Positions 33,982-41,946 of a stretch of 48,242 nucleotides of DNA are shown in pieces (the first letter of the stretch is position 1; every line of letters starts with the position of its first letter). The DNA lies in NCBI GenBank assembly GCA_021153565.1, contig JAJKJU010000036.1, forward strand, positions 1 through 48,242. The letters are read 5' to 3'. Origin of the DNA: Rhizobacter sp. (lineage in GTDB: Bacteria; Pseudomonadota; Gammaproteobacteria; Burkholderiales; Burkholderiaceae_C). Below the pieces are notes generated by a model. That model was not told the DNA's origin, made no database searches, and was given only the letters and a program-made list of their open reading frames with translations. Made by a program: the position numbers and the translations under genes.

Positions 33982-35580
33982 TTATTTGATGGTCACGCTC
34001 GGGGGGGGCGATGGAGGCGTCCTGTCATACGCGCCGATGTTCACAACGCCCGAAATCACGCTGTAGACCGCATTTCCGGCCTGGAGCAATGGCGAGCCGT
34101 CCTTGGCCTTCATCGCGTAGCCGTTCGCAAGAGATGGGATGGCCTGAAGCATCGGATCCTTGTTCGAGCCATTCTTGTCGAAGCCTGCTGCTTGTGCTGC
34201 GGCAAGGGTCGCGTAGCCCGTGCTGTACGTTCCGGAACCGGCGGTGTAGCAGAGGTTGTTGTCGAATGCCGTGAAGCCTGCGAGTGTCAGACCTTTGGTG
34301 CTGAAGCATGTCGAGTTGGAAGCTCCGGCTCCGAAATAGATCAGGTTCGATACCACTTTGTGAGTGGCCCCGTAGGTCTCTACGCGGATGCCGGCGCTGC
34401 CATAGGCAGGGGACGCGGCATAGATCGAGTTGTTGCGGACAGTCAGGTTGGTGTCGAGCGCATCGCCACCTGTGGGTGTGCCATCCGGCATCGCGATGCC
34501 GATGAAAATGCCAGGAGCTTCCCGGACGATGAAATTGTTCTCGATGACGCAATCCGGGCATGACCCCACTGCGATGCCGATGCCGCCTACGTTGATGACC
34601 TTGTTGCCTCGAATGATGGCGCCACGAAAGGATTCAGCCACGCTGCCGTAGCCGGTTGCGACTTGAATACCGTAGCAGCCCGGGTGTGCGCCAGTGGATT
34701 CATCGATGTAATTGTTCTCGATCACGAGGCCCTTTTGCACGCCGTGCACCACGATCGGCACGCCCTGGCAAAGGCCCGCTCCTACTGCGCTGCGTGTCGA
34801 CTTGTTGCCGCGAATGACGACATTTTCACCTTCGGAACTGATGTAGATGTTGTGGTTTCGGTTCAGCAGAGCCCCGGGATTGAAGCCGTTGTTGTCGAAG
34901 CGATTGTTCTCGATCAGGACGTTGTAGCAGCCACCCAGATAGCCAATGTCAATGTTATTGCTGATGTTGGAGTTGCGAAGCGTGATGTATTCATTGCGCG
35001 CATTGCTTGCGGCGTTGGCAGGCGGATTGGATTCAGAGCAATTGACGCCAACGGAGAAATTGCTGACGTCCAGACTGTCGAGCGTGATGTAGTCAGCATC
35101 GTTGTAGATGAAGATGCCGGTGCTGCTGCCCGAACCGCGCAAATCGAGGTTGCGAATGACGTAGCCCTCATCGTGGTCGGCATTGCCCGAGTCTTCGAAC
35201 TGGAGCGCGTTCGTGCCCGTCGGAGCCATGAAGATTGGCTTTTGCGTGCCTGCTCCCCAGGTTGGCTTATAGCTGTCGAAAATCAACGGTGTCGCTGCGC
35301 GGCTGTTCGGATTAAAGATCTTCAGCTTCGCGTTGGTGAAAGCCGCGCCGCGTGCAAAGCGCATTTCGTCGCCACCTTTCAGCGCTTCGATGACGGTCTG
35401 CGCCTTGGCAATGGTTCGCCACGGGGCATCGATGCTCGTTCCGGCGTTGGCGTCGTTGCCGGGCACGCAACCAGCGGCCGCGCCAGCCTGGCAATCCGAG
35501 ACGTAATAGACCGTTGCCGACGCCGATGCGCTCAAGGCAATGGCCACTGCGGCCAAACCGGTTTTCAAAATCGTTTTCAT
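33982..35580 (-). CDS. Exported right-handed beta-helix repeat protein
   Basis: This is a 532-residue protein from the ATG at 35580, with GGAG eight bases upstream; a longer in-frame version starting at 35673 lacks a sensible signal peptide at its N terminus. A clean signal peptide (MKTILKTGLAAVAIALSASA) ends before TVYYVSD. The body shows repeated N-rich turns typical of pectate-lyase-like parallel beta-helices: YITLRNSNISNN, VLIENNRFDNNG, VVIRGNKSTR, LVIENNYIDES, AIIRGNKVINVGG, CVIENNFIV, LTVRNNSIY. Such folds often bind or cut acidic polysaccharides, so it may be a surface lectin or a lyase/epimerase for the EPS; I see no clear catalytic set. It has no PEP-CTERM motif, ending PSPPPSVTIK. 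Confidence 0.85.
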   Translation of the reverse strand: MKTILKTGLAAVAIALSASASATVYYVSDCQAGAAAGCVPGNDANAGTSIDAPWRTIAKAQTVIEALKGGDEMRFARGAAFTNAKLKIFNPNSRAATPLIFDSYKPTWGAGTQKPIFMAPTGTNALQFEDSGNADHDEGYVIRNLDLRGSGSSTGIFIYNDADYITLDSLDVSNFSVGVNCSESNPPANAASNARNEYITLRNSNISNNIDIGYLGGCYNVLIENNRFDNNGFNPGALLNRNHNIYISSEGENVVIRGNKSTRSAVGAGLCQGVPIVVHGVQKGLVIENNYIDESTGAHPGCYGIQVATGYGSVAESFRGAIIRGNKVINVGGIGIAVGSCPDCVIENNFIVREAPGIFIGIAMPDGTPTGGDALDTNLTVRNNSIYAASPAYGSAGIRVETYGATHKVVSNLIYFGAGASNSTCFSTKGLTLAGFTAFDNNLCYTAGSGTYSTGYATLAAAQAAGFDKNGSNKDPMLQAIPSLANGYAMKAKDGSPLLQAGNAVYSVISGVVNIGAYDRTPPSPPPSVTIK

Positions 35581-35684
35581 TTCGTTTGCTCCAATCTGGA
35601 ATCCACTCGACACCGACCTCCCGGGCCTTGCGGAATCTAACCTCAATTCGCCAGCATTCCCTGACGGAGACATCGATGATGTTC

Positions 35685-35706
35685 GATCTGTCTTGCGGGA
35701 CAGATC
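35685..35706. other. Perfect 8-bp inverted repeat between surface-protein genes
   Basis: GATCTGTC (35685-35692) pairs with GACAGATC (35699-35706) around a six-base loop. It starts 14 bp downstream of the FN3 lipoprotein stop on the minus strand and upstream of the beta-helix gene. Without a T-run it may be a weak terminator, an mRNA-stabilising hairpin or an operator for the beta-helix gene. Confidence 0.4.
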
Positions 35707-35719
35707 AGCGACGCGGTCC

Positions 35720-36238
35720 CTAGCGGATAGCCTTGTTCACTTCCACGGAAGGGCTGCTCTCGTTGTCCGATGTGTCGTAAGCCTTGACCACAACGAAGTA
35801 TGTGTTCGAAGGCAAGCCACTGATCGTGTAGCTCAGTGTGCTCGGGCTTGGCACGTTGATCGTATTCGTGTACGTACCGCTTGCTGTTCCGTAATAGATG
35901 CGATATCCGGCCAAGTCTGCCATTTTCAGGCCGTCTGCGCTGGTGGTCGGGGTCACCCATTCAACCGACATCGTTCCAGTCGGCGAGACTGGGTCGGGCG
36001 TCGGCGCGGGCAGGGTGGTCTTGGGCGGCGTCACGCCTGCCGGCATTGGAGCAATCTGATTGATCGGGGCGCTGCCCAGGCGCGCCAGGTTTGCACTTGC
36101 AACACCATCGTCCGTGCTTTGAGCCGTGCTCACGGAGTCAGCACTGCCACCACCGCACGCACTCAACAATGCGGCAAGGGAGATGCAAAGGCTGATCGAA
36201 ACGGGGGCAAAAGCTGCCCGGCCCAGGAAGGTTCTCAT
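35720..36238 (-). CDS. FN3-domain lipoprotein (copy 1)
   Basis: This is a 172-residue protein from the ATG at 36238, preceded by GGAG; a second ATG four codons upstream is possible. The leader ends with the lipobox LLSACGGG, so it is probably an outer-membrane lipoprotein. A Ser/Thr/Pro-rich linker (PPKTTLPAPTPDPVSPTG) leads to one fibronectin type III domain with the pattern SVEWVTPTTSADG, LAGYRIYYGT, YTISGLPSNTYFVVVKAYD. It is a paralogue of the protein at 44374-44901. It lies upstream of the beta-helix gene on the same strand (139 bp gap), so they may be co-expressed. A role in anchoring or binding EPS at the surface is likely but inferred. Confidence 0.88.
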   Translation of the reverse strand: MRTFLGRAAFAPVSISLCISLAALLSACGGGSADSVSTAQSTDDGVASANLARLGSAPINQIAPMPAGVTPPKTTLPAPTPDPVSPTGTMSVEWVTPTTSADGLKMADLAGYRIYYGTASGTYTNTINVPSPSTLSYTISGLPSNTYFVVVKAYDTSDNESSPSVEVNKAIR

Positions 36239-36810
36239 GTATCGCTCCATTAATCAAAAAGATTCACAAGCACTGGCACGGAAGCCGGCAGGCTCGCGGT
36301 ACGGAGAGCGAAGGAACCGACGGGGTCGGTGTGACGCAGGGGCGTTGAAGTCGCTCGAACATTGCTCCCGACGTTGTCCAACCGGAGTTGAAGCGCGCTG
36401 CGCCGGGGGCATACAGGTTTTCGGAAGCTGGTCGATTGGCTTGTTCGCGCATCTGTAAACGGAATCCACAATGTGTAACTATTTGCGGGTCTTGGGAAAT
36501 ATCGAATAGCTGGCGCGGTCTGAAAGGCTGGCGATGGCTGTCGATTGAACCCAGGGCGATTGGGGCTCACTAATGCCCCCACTGGGGCGTGACGCTGTCG
36601 CATTTACCGGACCAAGGGTTTTCACGTAGAAATCAATCCAAATTTCTCCCTTTCGGCCGTGATGTGATCGGCCCGGCGCTGCTCGTCGTTACAAGGCTGA
36701 CGCGCAGGGGCTGGCTTGTTGGTGGATGCAGCAGAGCTTCACGGCTCCTTACATGCCTTGTGGTCTACTGCGGCGCGATGTCTGCAGTCCAAGGCAGCGA
36801 AACGGGGCTT
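36239..36810. other. Divergent intergenic region between FN3 lipoprotein and glycosyltransferase genes
   Basis: This is about 570 bp with no convincing gene. The plus-strand frame of the downstream glycosyltransferase is open from 36589, but those residues look non-coding. The stretch 36460-36510 is richer in A and T (ACTATTTGCGGG, AAATATCGAATAGC) and could hold promoters, though no clear -35/-10 pair was found. AGAAAT (36628-36633) pairs with ATTTCT (36642-36647). A TGGCACG word at 36274 resembles half of a sigma-54 site, but the -12 part is wrong. Confidence 0.3.
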
Positions 36811-38058
36811 ATGGCGAATCGACCCTCTATCTCGAAAGCGAAACAACCGGGCATCAGGCGACCACGGCCATTGCGGGTCAACATCATTGGCCTGGACAAC
36901 GGGGCCGGGCTGAGCGTGGACGCCCGGCTACTGCAAGGCCTGCTACAAGACGCCGGTTTCGAAGCCGACTGGTTCCGAGGTGTGCGACCCGCCAAGTGGC
37001 TGACCCGGCTCGCGAAACTCGAGGCTCTGGGCCGGTTTCTTCCGCGCTATGACATCAACCTGTTTCTCGAGCGAGTGCACCCGGGGTGGTTTCCTTTTGC
37101 GAATCGGAACGTGCTCATCCCGAACCCGGAATGGTTCCTCGAAGATCACCGCCTGCATTTGAGTGGCATTGATCTCGTCCTGTGCAAGACGGCCGATGCA
37201 CAACGCGCTTTCCAGGAGCTTGGCAAGGACACTCGGTGGATCGGATTCACTGCAGAAGACCGCGGGCATGAATCATTGGCGGCCACTCGTACTCCCTTGC
37301 GCGCGCTGCACGTTGCTGGGCGCAGTGAGCACAAGGGCACTCGGCAAGTCATCGACGCCTGGGCGCGACATCCCGAATGGACCGAACTCACGGTTGTGCA
37401 GCGGGTCCCCGATACCGGCTCGGTGCTGTATGCACCGACCTTGCCGAACGTGCGCTACGTCAGTGAGCGCCTGTCTGACGAAGCCATTCTTTCATTGCAG
37501 CGCGAGCATGCGCTTTACGTCCTTCCGAGCGAAGTAGAGGGCTACGGCCAGTCCTTGGTGGAGGGCATGAGTCTTGGCGCCATCGTCATCACCACGGACG
37601 CTCCTCCGATGAACGAGTTGGTGACGCCTGAGCGCGGCGTGGTCGTGAAAGCCGGTGATGGAGAGCCCTTTCGCCTTGGTCATCGCTACAAGGTGCTCCT
37701 GCCAGCATTGGAACAAGCGGTTGCCGATGTCCTGAGCTGGTCGCCCGACCGTCGCGAACGTATCGGTGCCGCGGCCCGCGCCTGGTACATCGAAAACGAT
37801 CGCCGTTTCCGGGCCGATTTTCCGATGCTGATTTCGACTTTGCTCACGGAGTTCGCTGCCGCAGCCCCCCGAAGTCATGGGGCTGCTCCGCTGCAGGGCG
37901 AACATACAATCCCACTTCTCTGTAGAGGCTCGCACGATGGGAATGGTTCGCAGATCGATAGTCCTCACCGGATTGATGGCACTGACAGCCATCGGCGGCT
38001 TTGCGATCCGGCCATCGGCCAAGGCGAACAACGGGGGGCGTCCGCGCTACGTGCTTGA
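36811..38058 (+). CDS. Glycosyltransferase family 4-like protein
   Basis: This is a protein of 415 residues if the ATG at 36811 is used; one at 36778 is also in frame and the true start is uncertain. The N-terminal Rossmann fold begins RVNIIGLDNGAGLSVDARLL. The C-terminal donor domain has LRALHVAGRSEHKGTRQVIDA in parts and the E-x7-E-type motif LPSEVEGYGQSLVEGMSLGA. Conserved sequence ends around LISTLLTEFAAA. The last about 60 residues are unlike the family and overlap the epsI gene by 122 bp in another frame, suggesting that the original stop was lost by a small frameshift. It would add a sugar to the EPS unit in the cytoplasm. Confidence 0.8.
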   Translation: MANRPSISKAKQPGIRRPRPLRVNIIGLDNGAGLSVDARLLQGLLQDAGFEADWFRGVRPAKWLTRLAKLEALGRFLPRYDINLFLERVHPGWFPFANRNVLIPNPEWFLEDHRLHLSGIDLVLCKTADAQRAFQELGKDTRWIGFTAEDRGHESLAATRTPLRALHVAGRSEHKGTRQVIDAWARHPEWTELTVVQRVPDTGSVLYAPTLPNVRYVSERLSDEAILSLQREHALYVLPSEVEGYGQSLVEGMSLGAIVITTDAPPMNELVTPERGVVVKAGDGEPFRLGHRYKVLLPALEQAVADVLSWSPDRRERIGAAARAWYIENDRRFRADFPMLISTLLTEFAAAAPRSHGAAPLQGEHTIPLLCRGSHDGNGSQIDSPHRIDGTDSHRRLCDPAIGQGEQRGASALRA

Positions 38059-38635
38059 AACCGTGGTGCCGCGGCAATTCGGCGACTGGCGCGAGCTTCC
38101 GGCCGAAACTGCGCAGGTGGTCAATCCGCAGACGCAGCAGCTCCTCGACAAGCTCTATAGCCAAGTGCTGTCGCGCACCTACATCAACAGCGCCGGCTAC
38201 CGCATCATGCTGTCCATTGCCTACGGCGACGATCAGCGCGGAGACCTCGCCGCTCACAAGCCAGAAATCTGCTATCCCGCACAGGGCTTCGAACTCAACG
38301 AAAAATTCGACTCGCCTGTGAAAACACCATTTGGCAGCATTGATGCTCGCCGTCTAGACACCAGTCGCGGGCGCTACAAGGAACCAGTGACCTACTGGTT
38401 CACCATGGGCGATGAGGCGGTCAAGAGCAATCTCGAGCGCCGCATTGTGGAGGTGCGCCTTGGCCTGACCGGGCAGATCCCAGACGGTCTTTTGTTCCGC
38501 GTTTCATCGCCCGATCCCCAGTCGTCCCGGGCCTATGGTCTTCACGATGCCTTCGTGGCGGAGCTGCTCAGGGCACTGTCGGCCACCGATCGAAAGCGGC
38601 TGAGCGGGCTTGGCCCCGTCGCCTCCCCAGGCTGA
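37937..38635 (+). CDS. epsI: EpsI (exosortase B-associated protein, DUF3485 type)
   Basis: EpsI is a periplasm-facing protein that partners exosortase B; some exosortases carry this domain fused at their C terminus. The 232-residue chain has an N-terminal membrane anchor (SIVLTGLMALTAIGGFAI) and the family pattern VPRQFGDWRE, LLDKLYSQVLSRTYINSAGYRIML (in parts), AAHKPEICYPAQGFEL and PVTYWFTMGDE. GAGG lies eight bases before the ATG at 37937. The first 122 bp lie inside the tail of the upstream glycosyltransferase frame. It normally follows xrtB; here it is 22 kb away among glycosyltransferase genes. Confidence 0.9.
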   Translation: MGMVRRSIVLTGLMALTAIGGFAIRPSAKANNGGRPRYVLETVVPRQFGDWRELPAETAQVVNPQTQQLLDKLYSQVLSRTYINSAGYRIMLSIAYGDDQRGDLAAHKPEICYPAQGFELNEKFDSPVKTPFGSIDARRLDTSRGRYKEPVTYWFTMGDEAVKSNLERRIVEVRLGLTGQIPDGLLFRVSSPDPQSSRAYGLHDAFVAELLRALSATDRKRLSGLGPVASPG

Positions 38636-38660
38636 GGCGCTCCGAGGTGTTGTAGTGGCT

Positions 38661-38683
38661 CGGCCGCATCGCCAATGCGGCCG
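38661..38683 (+). terminator. Strong hairpin after epsI
   Basis: CGGCCGCAT (38661-38669) pairs perfectly with ATGCGGCCG (38675-38683) around a five-base loop, 25 bp after the epsI stop. Only a short TTT follows 15 bp later, so intrinsic termination is possible but not certain. Confidence 0.5.
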
Positions 38684-38754
38684 TGCAGGCCTTTAAACAA
38701 ACTCGGTTCCCTGGCCACAAGCTCTAGCCCTTGAGCGGAAATGAATCTGATCCC

Positions 38755-39675
38755 ATGAGCAAGCGCTACGTCCTGATTTCTCCTTGTCGCAACGAAGCCG
38801 AGTACATGCGGCAGACGCTTGACACCGTCATCGCCCAGACGGTGCGCCCCACACGCTGGGTCATCGTTGACGACGGCTCTACCGATGACACCCCACGCGT
38901 CCTTGCGCAATACCAAGCCAAGTACGACTGGATCACGATCGTCACGCGCAAGGATCGCGGTCGCCGTGCTGTCGGTCCAGGAGTGATCGAAGCTTTTTAT
39001 GAAGGCTATGAATCGATTGATCCCGACGACTACGATTACCTCTGCAAGCTAGATCTCGACTTGAACCTCCCGCCGCGCTACTTCGAAATCCTGATGCAGC
39101 GTATGGAAGCGAACAAGCTCATTGCAACTTGCAGCGGCAAAGCCTATGTGCGCCAAGGCAGTGAACTCGTGGCCGAGAACCATGGAGACGAAACCTCGCT
39201 GGGCATGACGAAGTTCTACCGGGTCGACCGCTTCAAGGCCATAGGCGGTTTCGTGCGCGAAGTCATGTGGGATGGCATCGACTGCCACCGCTGCCGCATG
39301 ATGGGCTGGGTGGCATGCAGCTGGGACGAGCCCGAGCTGCGCTTCGTGCACCTGCGGCCGATGGGATCGAGTCAGACCGGAATTCTCACCGGCCGCATGC
39401 GACATGGCTTCGGCCAGTATTTCATGGGCACTGGCTTCCTGTATATGCTCGCCAGCGCCGTGAATCGCATCGGCGAGAAGCCGGCCCTGATCGGCAGCAG
39501 CATGATGTTGTGGGGCTGGATCAAGGCGGCGCTCCAGCGCAAGCCGCGCTACGACGACGAGGCCTTCCGCCGCTTCGTGCGCCACTATCAATGGCGCTCA
39601 CTGTTGGTCGGAAAAAAGCGCGCCACGCAGGAAATCTATCGGGAGAAGGGCGTTGGCTCCGGACTTCAGTCGTGA
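38755..39675 (+). CDS. Glycosyltransferase family 2
   Basis: This is a 306-residue GT-A enzyme. It opens YVLISPCRNEAEYMRQTLDTVI, with TRWVIVDDGSTDDTPRVL and the metal-binding CKLDLDLNLPPRYFE. Later features are VREVMWDGIDCHRCRMMGW and a C-terminal amphipathic region. The extensive LDLDLN motif resembles transferases that decorate EPS or start branches in exosortase-associated loci. The ATG at 38755 was chosen; an in-frame TTG 24 bp upstream is less likely. The next gene starts within its final codons. Confidence 0.88.
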   Translation: MSKRYVLISPCRNEAEYMRQTLDTVIAQTVRPTRWVIVDDGSTDDTPRVLAQYQAKYDWITIVTRKDRGRRAVGPGVIEAFYEGYESIDPDDYDYLCKLDLDLNLPPRYFEILMQRMEANKLIATCSGKAYVRQGSELVAENHGDETSLGMTKFYRVDRFKAIGGFVREVMWDGIDCHRCRMMGWVACSWDEPELRFVHLRPMGSSQTGILTGRMRHGFGQYFMGTGFLYMLASAVNRIGEKPALIGSSMMLWGWIKAALQRKPRYDDEAFRRFVRHYQWRSLLVGKKRATQEIYREKGVGSGLQS

Positions 39676-40786
39676 TGTCCATTGCATTCTCGGGTTGCCC
39701 TTCGATGCCATCGACATGGACGGTGCGGTGGCAAAGGTCCGCGCGGCGGCGGCATCCGGCAATCGATGCTTTCTGTCGACGCCCAACCTGAACTTCGCCA
39801 TCGCGGCGCAGAGCAACTCGCAGTTCCGCGACTCCGTACTTCACAGCGACTTGAATATCGCCGATGGCATGCCCCTGATCTGGGTGGCCAAGCTGCTGGG
39901 CATTCCTATGCCTGAGCGCGTCGCAGGATCGACCTTGTTCGAGCGCTTGCGCGAACGCACGGCGACGCCGATCAAGGTGTTTTTCTTCGGCGGTCCGGAC
40001 GGCGTGGCTGCTCGTGCGTGTGAGCAACTCAATGCACGTTCCCAAGGATTGCGCTGCGTCGGCTTTGATGCGCCTGGCTTCGGATCCATCGAAGACATGA
40101 GCGGCGCAGATCGCATCGCCCGCATCAACGCCAGCGCGGCGGACTTTCTCGTCGTGTCGCTGGGTGCGCAAAAGGGGCAGGCCTGGATCGAACGGAATCT
40201 CGACCGCTTGCACACCCCGGTCGTGAGCCACCTCGGCGCGGTGGTCAACTTCGTCGCCGGCACGGTGCGTCAATCACCCTCATGGATGGGGCGCATTGGC
40301 TTCGAGTGGCTTTGGCGCATCAAGGAAGAGCCAGCACTCTGGCGCCGCTACGCGAACGATGCGATGGTGTTTGGCCGATTGCTGCTGACGCGAGTCGTCC
40401 CGCAAGTTTTTGTGCGGTGCTTCGCACGCTCGACGCGCCGCGAACAGGCCACCTGCAACTTCACAAAAGGTGTCGACTCGATGAAGTTGACGCTTTCCGG
40501 TGCCTGGACGGCAAACGATATCGCGCCCTTGAGATCTGTGCTTGCCGAGGCAGCCGTTGATCGGCGTCGGCTGACACTGGACCTTCGGAACCTGAGCCAC
40601 GCTGACCCAGCCCTGATCGGGCTCTTGAGCCTTCTCTGGCTTCACCTTGTCCGAGAAGGTCGACCGTGGTCGTGCTTGAGCATTCATCCCGCTGGGCGGC
40701 GTTGCCTTCGAAATGCCTGTGCCGAGTACATGTTGGACCCAGGCATCGCGCCCGGCGCTTTGGCCAAGGGGAGCGTGCCATGCTGA
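39653..40786 (+). CDS. WecG/TagA/CpsF-type glycosyltransferase with C-terminal STAS domain
   Basis: This is a 377-residue two-domain protein. The first about 250 residues are a GT26 transferase: FLSTPNLNFAIAAQSN, the catalytic Asp in NIADGMPLIWVAKLLG, VFFFGGPDGVA and SLGAQKGQAWIERN, with SHLGAVVNFVAGTV. GT26 enzymes add ManNAc-type sugars to lipid-linked intermediates. From about residue 277 a STAS-like fold follows (MKLTLSGAWTANDIAPLRSVL; LTLDLRNLSHADPALIGLLSLLW), the usual phospho-site position being Asp-Pro-Ala. The start is a TTG at 39653 with GGAGAAGGG upstream; no ATG or GTG in frame gives a complete domain. It overlaps the previous gene by 23 bp. The STAS part may control activity or bind a partner. 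Confidence 0.85.
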   Translation: MAPDFSRDVHCILGLPFDAIDMDGAVAKVRAAAASGNRCFLSTPNLNFAIAAQSNSQFRDSVLHSDLNIADGMPLIWVAKLLGIPMPERVAGSTLFERLRERTATPIKVFFFGGPDGVAARACEQLNARSQGLRCVGFDAPGFGSIEDMSGADRIARINASAADFLVVSLGAQKGQAWIERNLDRLHTPVVSHLGAVVNFVAGTVRQSPSWMGRIGFEWLWRIKEEPALWRRYANDAMVFGRLLLTRVVPQVFVRCFARSTRREQATCNFTKGVDSMKLTLSGAWTANDIAPLRSVLAEAAVDRRRLTLDLRNLSHADPALIGLLSLLWLHLVREGRPWSCLSIHPAGRRCLRNACAEYMLDPGIAPGALAKGSVPC

Positions 40787-41928
40787 CGTCGAATTCAGCA
40801 GTGACGGCTATCGGGATAACCGACAGAAGTGGCAGTGTCGCGCGCTTGCACTCGCTCGATGGTCTTCGAGCGTTGGCGGTCGGCCTGGTGGTTTTTCACC
40901 ATCTGGGCGTCTCGAGTTTTGCGCAGACCCTCGTCAAGAATGGCTACACGTGGGTGGGGCACATCCTGGGAAGCTTGACTGCATCAGGGGTGGAGCTTTT
41001 CTTTGTCTTGAGCGGCGTGGTGCTGCTGCGGCCCTACCTTCGCGACGGACGGCGCATGGATATCGCGCACTATTGTTGGCGGCGGATCGTTCGTCTGTAC
41101 CCGCCTTTTTTCGTGGCGTGGTTGCTGTCGGGGCTGTCGGTGTGGCTGGTATGGACCTACCCGACTTGGTGGACCCAGGTTTCCGCATTGCCCGTTTTCG
41201 ACTTGATGGACTGGATCAAACAATCCGGCATCATGTACTTCGGCAATCGGGCGCACAACTTTGCATGGTGGAGCCTCACTGTTGAACTCATGTTCTACGT
41301 GTGCGCGCCCGCCATCGTGATATTGATTGCCTCCACAAAGAACGCCAAATTGGCCGTGCGCTGTTTTTTTGCCGCTTCGATCGTCGGGGCGCTTCTCGTG
41401 TATCCCGGCAGTTGGGCCGCCGGCCCCTTGGCCCTCCCAGGGATCAGGCCGTTCGTGACCTACCTGTCCAGCTTTGCAGCTGGTGTCTTTCTCGCCACTT
41501 CAGAAGCTCCCAAGGTGCTGCGCCGATCCGCCGCCATCCTCGGCCTGTTCATCGTCGGTTGCAGTGGCATGGTTGATGCACTGAACGTTCATGTGGGATG
41601 GGGTCTTGTGTATTTCGGTGTTGTCGGCTCGGCCATCGACCAGTGGACCCGCGCTTCGCGGACATTGTCCAACGACAAGCTCGTGTGGCTCGGAGAGCGT
41701 TCGTACTCCATCTTCCTCACGCACTACGCCGTCATCACCATTGTCTGTCTCCTCGTGTCCACCTTCGTGTCTACAAAAGGGGCGGTCTATTTCATCGCCA
41801 CACGCGTGATGGCATTGCTGGCGTCATTGCTCGTCGCGATGCTTGTCTTTCATCTGGTCGAAAAGCGATTCGCCCGCAATCTGGTGACGGCAGATCGTCT
41901 GCTGCCTTGGTCGCGAGCCGTTTCTTGA
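40780..41928 (+). CDS. Acyltransferase-3 family membrane protein (OafA/YrhL-like)
   Basis: This is a 382-residue membrane O-acyltransferase with about ten helices. It begins LHSLDGLRALAVGLVVFHHLG, where the Arg and the second His are eleven residues apart as in OafA. SGVELFFVLSGVVLLRPYL and YSIFLTHYA are also typical. It transfers acetyl or another acyl group onto a sugar hydroxyl of the EPS unit. The ATG at 40780 overlaps the preceding stop and has AAGGGGAG upstream. The same catalytic fold appears at the end of the adenylation fusion protein at 29461-33087, giving two acyltransferase-3 modules in the locus. Confidence 0.92.
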   Translation: MLTSNSAVTAIGITDRSGSVARLHSLDGLRALAVGLVVFHHLGVSSFAQTLVKNGYTWVGHILGSLTASGVELFFVLSGVVLLRPYLRDGRRMDIAHYCWRRIVRLYPPFFVAWLLSGLSVWLVWTYPTWWTQVSALPVFDLMDWIKQSGIMYFGNRAHNFAWWSLTVELMFYVCAPAIVILIASTKNAKLAVRCFFAASIVGALLVYPGSWAAGPLALPGIRPFVTYLSSFAAGVFLATSEAPKVLRRSAAILGLFIVGCSGMVDALNVHVGWGLVYFGVVGSAIDQWTRASRTLSNDKLVWLGERSYSIFLTHYAVITIVCLLVSTFVSTKGAVYFIATRVMALLASLLVAMLVFHLVEKRFARNLVTADRLLPWSRAVS

Positions 41929-41946
41929 CAATCGACCTCACCCCCA

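Noticed and set aside
36274-36289. Sigma-54-type promoter half-site TGGCACG before the second EPS block
   Set aside because: The expected GC of the -12 element does not fall at the right spacing, and it lies over 500 bp from the downstream gene.
36679-36694. Short match (CTGCTCGTCGTT then ACAA) to part of the 161-bp repeat
   Set aside because: Only about 16 bases match and neither the ends nor the palindrome centre are nearby. It may be chance.
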